The notes: generated by a model not told the origin, from the sequence alone. Positions 27,831 through 41,373 are shown, counted from the first letter of the stretch. The stretch is DNA of 64,000 nucleotides from Devosia sp. 1566 (GCF_004005995.1 NZ_CP034767.1:620001-684000); one strand, 5' to 3'. A program made the numbers and translations.

Positions 27831-28013
27831 ATGAATACCGCCACTGTTTCGACTGGCCTTCAGTCTCTCTCGCTGTCCCAGCGTCTTGTCGCCGGCTCGC
27901 TCGCGCTCCTGCTTGGGCTGACCCTGCTGGTCGGCACCGGCTTTGCCGGCGATTATCGCCTGCACAACGGCGCCCATGACACCCGCCACGCCATGGGCTT
28001 TCCCTGCCACTAA
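27831..28013 (+). CDS. cbtB: Cobalt transporter small subunit CbtB
   Basis: A 60-aa protein with one transmembrane helix (about residues 20-40) and the C-terminal metal-binding signature HNGAHDTRHAMGFPCH characteristic of CbtB. CbtB works with CbtA in B12-riboswitch-controlled cobalt uptake. GGAGG 7 bases before ATG 27831 sets the start. It is the first gene after the cobalamin riboswitch, and cbtA follows after 25 bases. Confidence 0.93.
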   Translation: MNTATVSTGLQSLSLSQRLVAGSLALLLGLTLLVGTGFAGDYRLHNGAHDTRHAMGFPCH

Positions 28014-28038
28014 GGCCGGGCACGAGAGACGAACAAAG

Positions 28039-28779
28039 ATGTTCCGCAATCTGTTTTTCGCTGCGCTGGTCGCAGCCCTTTGTGCTGGCCTTGTGGCATC
28101 CACGGTCCAGCATTTCCGCATCACCCCGCTGATCCTCCATGCCGAAAGCTTTGAAGGGGAGGGCGGCCATTCCCATGGCGAAGAGGCCCCCGCCGCGCAT
28201 AGCCACGATGCGGCCACCCCGGCCCATGATCACGGCGCCGACGAATGGGCGCCCCAGGACGGTTGGGAGCGCACAGGCTATACCGTGCTCGCCAATCTCC
28301 TCGCCGCCGCCGGCTTCGCCCTCGTGATCGGCGCCGTGGGCCTCCTGGCCAATATCCCCATCGCCACCGGCAATGCGCTGTTGTGGAGCCTGGCCGGTTT
28401 TGCCAGCTTCTCCCTCGCGCCCGCCTTTGGCTTGCCGCCCGAGCTGCCCGGCATGCCCGCCGCCGGTCTGGGCGCCCGCCAGCTCTGGTGGGTCGCGACG
28501 GCCCTTGCCACCGGCGCCGCCTGCCTGCTGCTGGCTAAGACCCGGGCGGGCTGGGCCATTGCCGTGGCGCTCGCACTCGTCCTCGCGCCGCACATCGTGG
28601 GCGCCCCCGCGGCTCCCGAAGAGCCAAGCGCCGTTCCGGCCCATCTCGCCACCGCCTTTGCCGCCGCCACCATCGGCACTTCAGCTGTGTTCTGGCTGGT
28701 GCTGGGTGTCGTCTTCGGCCTCGTCAATGATCGCCTCGCCCGCCGCGAGGCGTCCCACCCCATCGGAGCTCCCGCATGA
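28039..28779 (+). CDS. cbtA: Cobalt transporter subunit CbtA
   Basis: A 246-aa inner-membrane protein of the CbtA family with about six helices. After helix 1 comes a His-rich loop (GGHSHGEEAPAAHSHD, then HDHGADEW) that probably gathers Co2+ in the periplasm. Later helices contain SLAPAFGLPPELPGMPAA, typical of the family. ATG 28039 is chosen as the start immediately before the first helix. Its TGA overlaps the cobW start in ATGA (28776-28779). Regulation is through the upstream riboswitch. Confidence 0.93.
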   Translation: MFRNLFFAALVAALCAGLVASTVQHFRITPLILHAESFEGEGGHSHGEEAPAAHSHDAATPAHDHGADEWAPQDGWERTGYTVLANLLAAAGFALVIGAVGLLANIPIATGNALLWSLAGFASFSLAPAFGLPPELPGMPAAGLGARQLWWVATALATGAACLLLAKTRAGWAIAVALALVLAPHIVGAPAAPEEPSAVPAHLATAFAAATIGTSAVFWLVLGVVFGLVNDRLARREASHPIGAPA

Positions 28780-29834
28780 CCACCAAGATCCCCACCACCG
28801 TCATCACCGGCTTTCTGGGCGCGGGCAAGACCACGCTTGTGCGTCACCTCCTCGCCCATGCCCCCAAGGGCAAGCGCATCGCCCTCATCATCAATGAATT
28901 CGGCGATCTCGGCGTCGACAAGGACATCCTCGCCGGCTGCGGCGACGAGACCTGCCGTGAAGAGGACATGGTCGAACTCTCCAATGGCTGCATCTGCTGC
29001 ACCGTGGCCGACGAATTCATTCCCACCATGCAGGCACTGCTGAATCGCCCTGAAAAATTCGATCACATCGTCATCGAAACTTCGGGTCTGGCTCTGCCCC
29101 AGCCCCTGATCCGCGCCTTCAATTGGCCCGAGATCAAGGCGCAGGTGACCGTTGATGGCGTGGTGACCGTGGCCGATGCCGCAGCGCTTGCCGAAGGCCG
29201 CTTTGCCGCCGATGAAGCGGCTGTCGACCGCCAGCGCCGCCTCGACGAAATGCTCGACCACGAAACCCCCTTGGGCGAGCTCTTCGAGGATCAGCTTGCC
29301 GCCGCCGACATGGTCATCATCAACAAGACCGATCTCGTGGATCCCGCCACCCTCGAAAAAGTCGAGCAGAATATCCGCGCCGAGCTGCGCCCCGGCGTCG
29401 GCATTGTTCGCGCCGCCAATGGCCATGTCGATATCGCGGCGCTTCTGGGCCTTGGCATGGCTTCCGAAGACGACATCGCCAACCGCCCCAGCCACCACGA
29501 ACTCGAGCACGAGGGCGAAGGGCACGAGCACGACGATTTCGACAGCTTTTCGCTCCAGCTCCCCGCCATCGCCGGCAAGGACGAGCTGCTTGCCATCATC
29601 GAGGACACGATCCGCACCCATGACGTGCTGCGCCTCAAGGGCTTTGCCGCCGTGCCGGGCGCGGCTGCGCGCCTCGCCATCCAGGCCGTCGGCCCCCGCA
29701 TTACCGCCTATTTCGACCGCCCCTGGGCGCCCGGCGAAACCAGGCAAACCGCACTCGTCGTCATCGGCCAATCCCCGCTGGACCGCGCCGCCATCACCCA
29801 AAGCCTGCGCCGCGCCGAAGCCGTGGCGGCATAA
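28776..29834 (+). CDS. cobW: CobW, cobalt-insertion GTPase/metallochaperone
   Basis: A 352-aa G3E-family GTPase thought to deliver Co2+ for insertion by the CobNST chelatase. Features are P-loop GFLGAGKTTL (residues 11-20), the metal-binding CICC in ELSNGCICCTV (about 70), the ETSGLA switch (about 97), the NKTD base-recognition motif (about 186) and a His-rich segment HHELEHEGEGHEHDD (about 240). It overlaps cbtA by 4 bases, so translation is coupled. About 250 bases of repeat DNA separate it from cobN. Confidence 0.95.
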   Translation: MTTKIPTTVITGFLGAGKTTLVRHLLAHAPKGKRIALIINEFGDLGVDKDILAGCGDETCREEDMVELSNGCICCTVADEFIPTMQALLNRPEKFDHIVIETSGLALPQPLIRAFNWPEIKAQVTVDGVVTVADAAALAEGRFAADEAAVDRQRRLDEMLDHETPLGELFEDQLAAADMVIINKTDLVDPATLEKVEQNIRAELRPGVGIVRAANGHVDIAALLGLGMASEDDIANRPSHHELEHEGEGHEHDDFDSFSLQLPAIAGKDELLAIIEDTIRTHDVLRLKGFAAVPGAAARLAIQAVGPRITAYFDRPWAPGETRQTALVVIGQSPLDRAAITQSLRRAEAVAA

Positions 29835-29875
29835 GTTCCAAGAGAATGGCACAGGCACGGCACATTCGGCTTCAT

Positions 29876-30059
29876 CCCACCGTCCCCCGTGCGGGGAGGG
29901 GGTTGTCGTGCTCGTGCCGTGGCATATCTGTGGCCTTCATCACCACCCCCTCCCTCGATCTCTCCCCTCAAGGGGGAGGGAAGCACAAGAGCCCCACGCT
30001 CAGTGACTTCGGCTCCTGCCCTCCCTCCCCTCAGGGGGGAGGGCCGGGGAAGGGGGCTC
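29876..30059. repeat. Palindromic repeats between cobW and cobN
   Basis: Three pieces fill most of the 252-base gap. CCCCCGTGCGGGGAGGGGG lies at about 29884-29902, an inverted type B copy (CTCCCCTCAAGGGGGAGGG) at about 29962-29980, and a type A copy (CTCCCTCCCCTCAGG then GGGGAGGGCCGGGG) at about 30019-30053. No gene is seen here. Confidence 0.85.
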
Positions 30060-30086
30060 TCGTCTCCTCCACCAAGGCCCGCTGAC

Positions 30087-34030
<3,944 letters not shown>

Positions 34031-34034
<4 letters not shown>

Positions 34035-34681
34035 CCGACCAGCCCGCCAAGCCGCTCAAGAAGACCGACCTGATGAGCGAGGCCGAGCGCGACGCCTACC
34101 ACGCTGAAAAAATGCGCAAGAAAAAGGAAGCCCGCAACAAGATCCTTGCCACCAAGACCGCGGAAAAGGGCCTCCTCATCGTCCACACGGGCAAGGGCAA
34201 GGGCAAATCCACCGCCGCTTTCGGCATGGTGTTCCGCGCGCTGGGCAATGGCATGCGCGTGGGCGTCGTGCAGTTCGTCAAGGGCGTCTGGAACACCGGG
34301 GAGCGCACCGTGCTCGACAAATTCCCCGATCAGGTGACCATCAATGCCATGGGCGAGGGTTTTACCTGGGATGTCGCCGACCGCCAGCGCGACCTCGCTG
34401 CCGCGCGCAAGGCCTGGGAGCAGGCCAAGGCGCTGATCCTTGACCCCAGCTACAAGCTCGTCCTCCTCGACGAGCTCAATATCTGCCTGCGCTACGACTA
34501 TCTCCCCATCGAGGAGGTGGTCGAGTTCCTGCGCAACAAGCCGGCCGACAAGCACGTCATCGTCACCGGCCGCAATGCCAAGGATGAACTGATCGAAATC
34601 GCCGATCTCGTCACCGAAATGACCGAGATCAAGCATCATTTCCGCGCCGGGGTGAAAGCCCAGGCCGGCATCGAGTTTTAG
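34031..34681 (+). CDS. cobO: Cob(I)yrinic acid a,c-diamide adenosyltransferase
   Basis: CobO/CobA-type corrinoid adenosyltransferase, 216 aa. It transfers the adenosyl group of ATP to reduced cobalt after CobN action. Features are a Lys-rich N-terminal arm, P-loop HTGKGKGKSTAAFG (about residue 53), VQFVKGVWNTGE (about 81) and the Walker B-like LVLLDELNICLRYDY (about 138). ATGA overlap with cobN fixes the start. Its TAG overlaps the stop of the convergent secreted-protein gene (TTAG at 34678-34681). Confidence 0.96.
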
Positions 34682-35142
34682 CAGCCCACCTTCCGCAGCG
34701 CGCGCCCGAGCCGGTCCAGCACCGGGCGCATTTCGCCGAATTGCGCCGCCGAGATTTCGATCTGCCAGCTTGCGGTGCTTCGCCGGTCGCACAAAAGGAT
34801 GGTGCGGCCAAACCGCATCCGCGAGCCTTTCACGGCCGAAAAACTCGCCCAGTCGGGCGTCACCACTTGCTCCCCCGTCCGCCAGCCGCTGCGTTCCAGC
34901 TCACGCCCGATCCGCGCCACCGTTCCCGCAAACGGGCCGCGCATCGGCTCGCCCCGGGCGCGCAAGGTCACCGCTTCCCCCGCCAGCTCGAAACTCTGCC
35001 CCGCCTCATCGCTTTTGCCCGCGACAAACCCGGCCGGCACCTCCAGTGCAAAGCCGAACCGCGTGTTCTCGTAACGCAGCGCCCCTTGCCCCCAAGCGGG
35101 CGCCGCCAGCAGCATCAGGCCCAACATGGCCAGCACCCGCAT
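34678..35142 (-). CDS. Secreted protein of unknown function
   Basis: A 154-aa protein with a clear signal peptide (MRVLAMLGLMLLAAPAWGQG, cleavage near residue 20), followed by a domain starting LRYENTRFGFALEVPAGF, a beginning common to small periplasmic proteins of the order. Residues CDRRS and the final Cys may pair in a disulfide. No function can be assigned. ATG 35142 overlaps the stop of the CDF transporter (ATGA on the minus strand), so they form an operon. The 3' end overlaps cobO's stop. Confidence 0.75.
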   Translation of the reverse strand: MRVLAMLGLMLLAAPAWGQGALRYENTRFGFALEVPAGFVAGKSDEAGQSFELAGEAVTLRARGEPMRGPFAGTVARIGRELERSGWRTGEQVVTPDWASFSAVKGSRMRFGRTILLCDRRSTASWQIEISAAQFGEMRPVLDRLGRALRKVGC

Positions 35143-36029
35143 CACAGCACCACAATCCCGGCATGCTTGGCCTTGTTTTCCGGCTCCACGTGAATCGTGA
35201 TCTGCGCATCCTTGACCGCTTCGCGCAGCTTGCTTTCGATCCCGTCGCAAATCCGGTGCGCTTCATCGACGCTGAGCGCGCCCGGCACCACCAGGTGAAA
35301 ATCGATAAACACCATGCGCCCGGCCTGCCTGGTGCGAATATCATGGGCCTCGATGGCACCCGTAGCGTTGGTCGCGATCACCTCGCGAATGGTTTTCTGC
35401 GTTTCGGCCGGCACGGCGACATCCATGAGGCCGCCTACGCTCGCGCGCACCACGCCCCAGCCCGACCACAGGATGTTGACCGCGACCATCGCCGCGAGGA
35501 TCGGGTCGAGCAGCGCCCAGCCGGTCATGATCGCCAGGCCCAGCCCCACCAGCACCCCGATGGTGGACACGACATCGGTCAACAGATGCTTGCCATCGGC
35601 TTCAAGCGCCGGCGAGCCTTCCGCGCGGCCATGGCGCAGCAATACGCCCGCCCAAACGAGGTTGATCACCGTGGCCACCGCGGCCAGCAGCAATCCCTGC
35701 CAGGGCGCATCGGGCAGCCGGGGGTGGAAAAACCCGACCCATGCCTCGCGCAGGATCAGGATTGCGGCCACGATGATCATCACGCCTACGATCACCGCCG
35801 AAAAATACTCGGCCTTGCCATAGCCATAGGGCAGGGCGGCGTCGGCCGGTCGTTGCGCCAGCCGCACCGCGATCAATGCGGTGAGGGCCGTCACCACATT
35901 GACGATCGATTCCAGCGCGTCGGAAAACAGCGCCACCGACCCGGTGAGCCACCAGGCGAGGAACTTGATGCCAAGCACCACCAGCCCAACCAACAGGCTT
36001 GCAGCAGCGATGTGAAGGGTTCTTTGCAT
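35142..36029 (-). CDS. Cation diffusion facilitator (CDF) family transporter
   Basis: A 295-aa divalent-metal/proton antiporter with six helices and a C-terminal cytoplasmic ferredoxin-like domain. Helix 2 carries SVALFSDALESIVN and helix 5 carries DGKHLLTDVVSTIG, contributing the metal-site His and Asp residues. The C-terminal domain contains HDIRTRQAGRMVFIDFHLVV and ends with HVEPENKAKH. Substrate metal (Zn, Fe, Co, Ni) cannot be read off. The position amid cobalamin genes makes cobalt worth testing, but that is only context. It is cotranscribed with the downstream secreted protein. Confidence 0.9.
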   Translation of the reverse strand: MQRTLHIAAASLLVGLVVLGIKFLAWWLTGSVALFSDALESIVNVVTALTALIAVRLAQRPADAALPYGYGKAEYFSAVIVGVMIIVAAILILREAWVGFFHPRLPDAPWQGLLLAAVATVINLVWAGVLLRHGRAEGSPALEADGKHLLTDVVSTIGVLVGLGLAIMTGWALLDPILAAMVAVNILWSGWGVVRASVGGLMDVAVPAETQKTIREVIATNATGAIEAHDIRTRQAGRMVFIDFHLVVPGALSVDEAHRICDGIESKLREAVKDAQITIHVEPENKAKHAGIVVL

Positions 36030-36341
36030 GGCCTCGATCCGTCCGGCCTCCTTGTTGCGCCTGCGGCAAACGGGGAGGGCGGCCTGATAGCCCGTTCCGG
36101 CCAGCGCAACAATGATTGTCTTTGCAACTGCTTTTCATCTGCAAGGCCCCTGTGGGAAAGCGGCTGTTTTTGCCTGCAGGAGCGGCACGTCCAGGCTCAT
36201 CGCCCGCGAGCGCAACGCTCGCACTGGCCTCAAGAGCCGCCCTACCCACAAGTGTCGTCCCGACCTTGAGCCGGGATCCATCCTGAAGTGGCAGCAGCTA
36301 CAGCAATGGGCCGTCAGGCTGCGGGCGCCACGCCCCCAGGC
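36030..36341. other. Intergenic region with a REP-like palindrome and a hairpin
   Basis: These 312 bases separate the CDF gene from the membrane-protein gene on the same strand. A perfect hairpin GCGAGCG-CAA-CGCTCGC lies at 36206-36222. A REP-like element around 36252-36288 (GTCCCGACCTTGAGCCGGGA) matches a family also present in the 23 kb array. No coding or RNA gene is evident. Confidence 0.6.
36252..36288. repeat. REP-like palindrome (CCGACCTTGAGCCGGG family)
   Basis: TGTCGTCCCGACCTTGAG then CCGGGATCCATCC. It is related to copies at about 23148-23190 and 23403-23450 inside the 258-base array (CCGACCCTGAGCCGGGGCCC there). It is a family distinct from types A and B. Confidence 0.75.
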
Positions 36342-37073
36342 TCATCCCACTGGTGGACTGATCCGCCGCTCGGCGCGGTAAAGCCCGATGCTGTGGATAA
36401 ACACCAGCACCCCCAAGCCCTCCAGTGCTTCCTCGATGATCGCCACGAGGCGATAGGAGGCGGCGGTCACATCCCCCGTGGCATCCGAATAAAGCTTGCC
36501 CCCGATCAGCTCCATGCCGATGGCGCCGCCGATAAACAACGCTGCCGCCAGTAGCATGGTCGCGCGCACGCGTCCCGGCAGCGCCCGCAAAAAGGGAATA
36601 AAGGCCACCAACCCCAGTAGGCACAGCGCCGCCACCGGTAGCACCCAGGCGAAGGTCAGGAACCCCGATGTGCCAAGGCTCGAACCTACCGGCGCCGACA
36701 GCAACTCATGAACGCTCAGCGCCTCGTCGGCCGATAGCCCGAAAAACACCACACCCAGCAGCGTCCACTGCGCCCCGATCAGCCGCTCCCGGCGATAAAC
36801 CCTGGCCCCGGTATCGAGCAGCATCAGGCCTGCGCCCGCCAGCAGCAGCTGGGAAAACCAGGTGTAAACGCTGCGCTCCACATCGAGGTCGAGCAGCCAG
36901 ATCCTATCCTCCCCGTCCAGTCCCAGCCCATGCTGCACCACGGCAGCACCGATCAGCACCGCCCAGATCAGCAGCGGCACGAGGATAGGGCGGACAACCG
37001 GCCGCGCGGCGTCCAGCCTGCGGGCGTGCTCCTCTGTTATCTCGGTCATCGCTTCGCCCCGGCCCAGTGTCAT
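36342..37073 (-). CDS. Membrane protein of unknown function with conserved-type DE/HE motifs
   Basis: A protein of up to 243 aa (start GTG/ATG region 37073, or ATG 37049 giving 235 aa) with six hydrophobic segments. Polar residues sit inside or at the edge of helices in a pattern suggestive of a metal or catalytic site: GLSADEALSVHELL near residue 112, GGAIGMELIGG near 183 and IIEEALEGLGVLVFIHS near 212. No named family is recognised with certainty. The neighbouring genes (CDF transporter downstream, cobE divergent) do not fix a role. Confidence 0.7.
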   Translation of the reverse strand: MTLGRGEAMTEITEEHARRLDAARPVVRPILVPLLIWAVLIGAAVVQHGLGLDGEDRIWLLDLDVERSVYTWFSQLLLAGAGLMLLDTGARVYRRERLIGAQWTLLGVVFFGLSADEALSVHELLSAPVGSSLGTSGFLTFAWVLPVAALCLLGLVAFIPFLRALPGRVRATMLLAAALFIGGAIGMELIGGKLYSDATGDVTAASYRLVAIIEEALEGLGVLVFIHSIGLYRAERRISPPVG

Positions 37074-37350
37074 TGGACTGTCATAATTGACCCCGGCTGC
37101 CGGACGATCTACCCGTCATGGCGCGTATAACCGCTCCGGCCGAGTACCTAATCCAAATGGCCTAGCAACCCCCTTCAGAGCCGCCGCAAGGGGCGCCCCC
37201 GGCCTGGCATCTCAACTCTAAGAGCTATTCGCCCGGTCCTACCGGCGCCGCATTCCGCCGCATTGATTGCCCCTATCGGCTCGGGCGCTTACAAGCCGCA
37301 GGGCAAGCGGCATCGAGCCTCATGCTGCACACGGGAGCAACCACATCGCC

Positions 37351-37845
37351 ATGGGGCAGGGCACTGTGCATACCATTCCAGCCGAGCCGGCCCGGGTATT
37401 GGCCGGAATTGGCTCGCGCCGCCTAACCGATCCACAGGAGATCATCGCCCTTGTCGGGCAATGCCTCGAGGAAGCTGGCATGCCATTGGCCACATTGGTG
37501 GCCCTTGCCAGCCATGCCCGCAAGGCCGGGGATCCGGCGTTGCTTGCTGCCGCAGACGGGCTCGGCGTTCCCCTCCGCCTGCTTGATGGTCACGCCCTAC
37601 GGGCAGCCGTCCCCACTCCATCAAGCGTGGTTGAGCGCCATACCGGGCTCCCCTCCATTGCCGAAGCCTGTGCCCTTGCCGCCGGCACGCTGCTGCTGCC
37701 CAAGCGGCAAACCGCTCGCGTCACCTGCGCGCTCGCTTTGTGCCGCCCCAGTTGGCAGCTCGATCGCTTCGGCCAGCCCGCGCCTCAGCCAGCCAGTGCC
37801 GCCACGCAGGCCTCCACATCGGCGACCTCGCGCGCCGGCGGATAA
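37351..37845 (+). CDS. cobE: Cobalamin biosynthesis protein CobE (CbiG C-terminal type)
   Basis: A 164-aa protein of the CobE/CbiG_C family, found in aerobic B12 pathways and thought to act around precorrin-5 or corrinoid handling. Family features are AGIGSRR near residue 18, LASHARKAGDPALLAAADGL near 52, PTPSSVVERHTGLPSIAEA near 89 and LLLPKRQT near 113. ATG 37351 is preferred to a distant TTG at 37267. The last 61 bases overlap the convergent cobK, and the C-terminal Ala/Ser-rich tail is not conserved-looking, so the true functional end may be earlier. Confidence 0.88.
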   Translation: MGQGTVHTIPAEPARVLAGIGSRRLTDPQEIIALVGQCLEEAGMPLATLVALASHARKAGDPALLAAADGLGVPLRLLDGHALRAAVPTPSSVVERHTGLPSIAEACALAAGTLLLPKRQTARVTCALALCRPSWQLDRFGQPAPQPASAATQASTSATSRAGG

Positions 37846-38507
37846 GCTGGACGCGCGACCATGATCACATTAGTCCTGCGCTGGCGCGCCGCCTCGAGCT
37901 TGTCGGCGGTTTGTGCGCCGCCGGAGTTCTTGCTGACCAGATGTGTGATTGCTTCCCGCTCCAGCAGCGCCAGTTCCCCTTCAAGTCGGTAGGGTGGGCG
38001 CGACAGAATTATTTCGGCATGCGGCGGCAGTGGCTTTGCCGGCGGCTCGATCAAGCGCACCACAAACCGGCAATCCTGGCGGCGGAGAAAGGCCTCGAGC
38101 CCACCATGTCCGGTGGTCAGCAGCACTTTGGCGCCCGCAGGGATGGCCGCGGCCGCGGCGGCCAGGTCGGGCACATGGGTCCAGGGCGCCTCGGGCGGCT
38201 CCCGCCAGGCTGGCCGCACCAGCCGCAACAGCGGGACGCCAGCGCCGTTTGCCGCGGCAACCGCATTGGCCGACATTCCGGCAGCATAGGGATGGGTCGC
38301 ATCGATCAGCCAATCAAACCCGCTCGCCTGGAGAAAGGCCGCGAGGCCCTCAGCCCCGCCCAACGAGCCAATCCGCAATTGTCCCGCCGGAACCATCGGC
38401 TCCTGCGTACGTCCAGCCAACGAAGTCGTCACTTGGTGCCCGAGCGCCACCAGCCGCTCGGCCAGCTTGCGTGCCTCCCCCGTTCCGCCCAGCACCAGGA
38501 TATTCAT
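37785..38507 (-). CDS. cobK: Precorrin-6A reductase
   Basis: NADPH-dependent reductase of precorrin-6A to dihydroprecorrin-6 in the aerobic B12 pathway; 240 aa. It has the N-terminal nucleotide-binding start ILVLGGTGEARKLAERL, the IDATHPYAAGMSANAV segment near residue 76, and VSKNSGG near 200. ATG 38507 precedes the Rossmann start directly. It is divergent from cobB (110 bases) and its 3' end overlaps cobE by 61 bases on the opposite strand. Confidence 0.95.
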   Translation of the reverse strand: MNILVLGGTGEARKLAERLVALGHQVTTSLAGRTQEPMVPAGQLRIGSLGGAEGLAAFLQASGFDWLIDATHPYAAGMSANAVAAANGAGVPLLRLVRPAWREPPEAPWTHVPDLAAAAAAIPAGAKVLLTTGHGGLEAFLRRQDCRFVVRLIEPPAKPLPPHAEIILSRPPYRLEGELALLEREAITHLVSKNSGGAQTADKLEAARQRRTNVIMVARPAYPPAREVADVEACVAALAG

Positions 38508-38617
38508 CTGTTCGCCATCTGCTTGTTCGCTCCCCGCCATTGTGGCGGCTCCGCCCGCGCGCCTCAAGGCAATCCCTGCCGCTTTCCCGCCGCAGCCCTG
38601 CGGCAAGGTGGTGCGGC

Positions 38618-39910
38618 GTGAGCCGGGGCTTTGTGGTTGCGGCCCCCCGCTCGGGTTCTGGCAAGACGGTCATCACCCTTGGCCTGCTCGCCGCCTTTCG
38701 GGCGCGTGGCACGGTCGTGGCCCCCGCCAAGGTTGGCCCCGATTATATCGACCCCACTTTTCTTAGTCGCGCCGCCGGCCGCGACGCGGTCAATCTCGAT
38801 CCCTGGTCCATGACGCCGGGTCGCCTGCGCCATCTCGCGGGCGTTCAATCCACCGGCGCCGACCTCCTAATCGTTGAAGGGGTCATGGGCTTGTTTGACG
38901 CCGGCGCCGATGGCTGGGGCTCCACTGCCGATCTTGCCCAGATGTTGGACCTGCCCGTGGTGCTGGTGGTCGATGCCGACAAGCAAAGCCAGTCCGTTGC
39001 GCCCCTGGTCGCCGGCTTTGCCCATTGGCGTTCCGGCGTGCGCATCGCCGGCATCATTCTCAATCGCGTGGCTTCCGCCAAGCATGAGCGCATGCTGCTT
39101 GAAGCGCTGCTGCCCACCGGCATCCCCTGTCTTGGCGCCATTCCGCGCAACACCGAACTGGCGCTCCCCGAGCGCCATCTCGGGCTTGTCCTGCCCGGCG
39201 AGATCGATGGTTTTGCCGATTTCCTCCAAACCGCCGCCACCAGCATGGGCGACTATCTCGATCTCGATCGGCTCCAGGCACTCGGCGCGCCCCTCGCCGC
39301 AGCCGATGCTGGGAGCACTCCGCTGCCCCCGCTGGGTCAGCGCATCGCGATTGCGCGGGACGCGGCGTTCGCCTTTCTTTATCCGCACCTGCTGGATGGC
39401 TGGCGCGAGCAGGGGGCCGAACTGCTGTTCTTTTCCCCGATGGCCAACGAGCCGCCCGCGCCGGGGGCTGACGCCGTGTTCTTGCCCGGCGGTTATCCCG
39501 AACTCCATGGCGCAACCCTCGCCGCCGCATCCATCTTCAAGGCGGGTCTCCTTGCCGCTCGCGACCGCAATGCGCTGATCTATGGCGAATGCGGGGGCTT
39601 CATGGTTCTGGGCGACGCTTTGGTGGACAAAGCGGGCACTGAACACGCCATGGCCGGCCTCTTGCCCATCACCACCCGCATCGATCGCCCCAAGCGCATT
39701 CTCGGCTATCGGCGCCTGCGCCACACCGGCGCCTTGCCCTTTCCCCCCAATCTGCACGGTCACGAATTTCACTATTCCTCCGCCAAGCAGTCGCGCCTGC
39801 CGCCCCTTTTTATCGCAGCTGACGCGCGCGGGGATAACTTGCCGCCGATGGGTGCAGTGATCGGTCGGGTGATGGGATCCTATGCCCATGTCGTGGATGC
39901 CGCCCCATGA
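38618..39910 (+). CDS. cobB: Cobyrinic acid a,c-diamide synthase (hydrogenobyrinate amidotransferase)
   Basis: An ATP- and glutamine-dependent amidase that amidates the a and c side chains of (hydrogeno)byrinic acid; 430 aa. The N-terminal dethiobiotin-synthetase-like domain has APRSGSGKT (about residue 8) and [11 protein letters not shown] (about 37). The C-terminal class I GATase domain has GGYPELH (about 290) and the nucleophile Cys in [11 protein letters not shown] (about 323). GTG 38618 is the first start that yields the family N-terminus; the long open frame upstream is opposite cobK. It overlaps cobQ in ATGA. Confidence 0.95.
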   Translation: MSRGFVVAAPRSGSGKTVITLGLLAAFRARGTVVAPAKVGPDYIDPTFLSRAAGRDAVNLDPWSMTPGRLRHLAGVQSTGADLLIVEGVMGLFDAGADGWGSTADLAQMLDLPVVLVVDADKQSQSVAPLVAGFAHWRSGVRIAGIILNRVASAKHERMLLEALLPTGIPCLGAIPRNTELALPERHLGLVLPGEIDGFADFLQTAATSMGDYLDLDRLQALGAPLAAADAGSTPLPPLGQRIAIARDAAFAFLYPHLLDGWREQGAELLFFSPMANEPPAPGADAVFLPGGYPELHGATLAAASIFKAGLLAARDRNALIYGECGGFMVLGDALVDKAGTEHAMAGLLPITTRIDRPKRILGYRRLRHTGALPFPPNLHGHEFHYSSAKQSRLPPLFIAADARGDNLPPMGAVIGRVMGSYAHVVDAAP

Positions 39911-41373
39911 GCGCCCGCGCCCTCATGGTCATGGGCACCGGCTCCGATGTGGGCAAATCGCTGATCGTCGCCGGCCTCTGCCGCGCCTACACCAATCGCG
40001 GCCTGCGCGTTGCCCCGTTCAAGCCGCAAAACATGTCCAACAACGCCGCGGTCACCGCCGATGGCGGCGAGATCGGTCGCGCCCAGGCCCTGCAGGCCCG
40101 CGCCTGCCGCCGCGACCCGCTCACCGCCATGAACCCGGTGCTGCTCAAGCCCGAAGGGGAAACCGGCGCTCAACTGGTGGTGCGCGGCCAACGTCGCCAG
40201 TCCATGGCCGCCCGCGAATATTTTGACCGCCGCGCCGAACTCCTCCCCGAAGTGCTCGCCGCCTACCGCGAATTGGCCGCCGACACTGACCTGGTTTTGG
40301 TGGAAGGGGCGGGCAGTGCCTCCGAAGTCAACCTGCGCGCCACCGACATCGCCAATTGGGGTTTTGCCCGCGCCACATCCATCCTGACAATTTTGTTAGG
40401 TGACGTTCATCGTGGTGGCGTAATTGCGGCACTGGTGGGCACTTTTGCGGTAATCGACCCCGAAGACCGCGCCCTGATCGCCGCCACCATGATCAACAAA
40501 TTCCACGGCGATCCAACCCTCTTCGACGGCGCCAAGCGCTTTCTCGCCGAGAAAACCGGCGTCCCCTGCCTCGGCCCCATCCCCCATTTCCCCGCCGCCC
40601 ACCGCCTCCCCGCCGAAGACGTGCTGGCGCTCGAAGTCAGCCAACCCATTGCCAGCGCAGGAAAATTCACCATCGCGGTCCCCCGCCTGCCGCGCATCGC
40701 CAACTTCGATGACCTCGATCCCCTGCGCGCCGAGCCCGGCCTCGAGCTCATCCTCGTCCAGCCCGGCCAACCGATTCCGCGCCAAGCCGACCTTGTGATC
40801 CTCCCCGGCTCCAAAGCCACCCGTTCCGACCTCGCCGCCCTCAAGCTAAATGGCTGGGACATCGACATAAAAGGCCATCACCGCGCCGGCGGCCGCATCC
40901 TCGGCATCTGCGGCGGCTACCAAATGCTGGGACAATCCATCGCCGATCCCGACGGCATCGAGGGCGCCCCCGGCACCAGCGAAGGCTTAGGCCTACTCGA
41001 CGTCACCACAATCTTATCCCCCACCAAACAACTGCGTCTCGAGCAAGCCATCCACCCCGCCAGCGGCCAACCCATCAGCGGCTACCACATGCATATGGGC
41101 GTCACGCAAGGCCTTGATACAGCTCGCCCTTTCGCAGAAGTTGCCGGCCAGCCGGAAGGCGCCATCAGCCCCGATGGGCGAATCATCGGCACCTATCTGC
41201 ACGGCCTTTTCGCCGCCGATCCCTTCCGCCGCGCCTTTCTCGGCGCCGTCGCCACCCCCGATCTCGACTACGAAGCCGGCGTCGAGCAAACCCTCGACGA
41301 CCTCGCCGCCCATCTCGAGCACCATCTCGACCTCGACGCCATCCTTGCCCTGTCCCGGATTGCCCAGCCGTGA
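39907..41373 (+). CDS. cobQ: Cobyric acid synthase
   Basis: Amidates the remaining b, d, e and g side chains of adenosylcobyrinic acid a,c-diamide; 488 aa. The P-loop region is [16 protein letters not shown] (about residue 10), followed by [10 protein letters not shown]. The GATase nucleophile is in [12 protein letters not shown] (about 335), and the catalytic His is in TYLHGLF (about 432). It overlaps cobB and, through GTGA, cbiB, so cobB-cobQ-cbiB read as one translationally coupled operon. Confidence 0.97.
   Translation: MSARALMVMGTGSDVGKSLIVAGLCRAYTNRGLRVAPFKPQNMSNNAAVTADGGEIGRAQALQARACRRDPLTAMNPVLLKPEGETGAQLVVRGQRRQSMAAREYFDRRAELLPEVLAAYRELAADTDLVLVEGAGSASEVNLRATDIANWGFARATSILTILLGDVHRGGVIAALVGTFAVIDPEDRALIAATMINKFHGDPTLFDGAKRFLAEKTGVPCLGPIPHFPAAHRLPAEDVLALEVSQPIASAGKFTIAVPRLPRIANFDDLDPLRAEPGLELILVQPGQPIPRQADLVILPGSKATRSDLAALKLNGWDIDIKGHHRAGGRILGICGGYQMLGQSIADPDGIEGAPGTSEGLGLLDVTTILSPTKQLRLEQAIHPASGQPISGYHMHMGVTQGLDTARPFAEVAGQPEGAISPDGRIIGTYLHGLFAADPFRRAFLGAVATPDLDYEAGVEQTLDDLAAHLEHHLDLDAILALSRIAQP

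Noticed and set aside
29889..30086. N-terminal extension of CobN through repeats
   Set aside because: Upstream in-frame codons only translate palindromes; family CobN starts at MHLLSAQ-like residues. Unlike the internal inserts, there is no evidence that these are within the protein.
37074..37350. Second cobalamin riboswitch in front of cobE
   Set aside because: I looked for the B12 box and the CCCCCGCAACTGTAAGCGG-like core and found neither.
37949..38617. 220-codon N-terminal extension of CobB
   Set aside because: It lies opposite cobK and translates to Arg/Pro-rich sequence; the CobB family starts directly before the P-loop.
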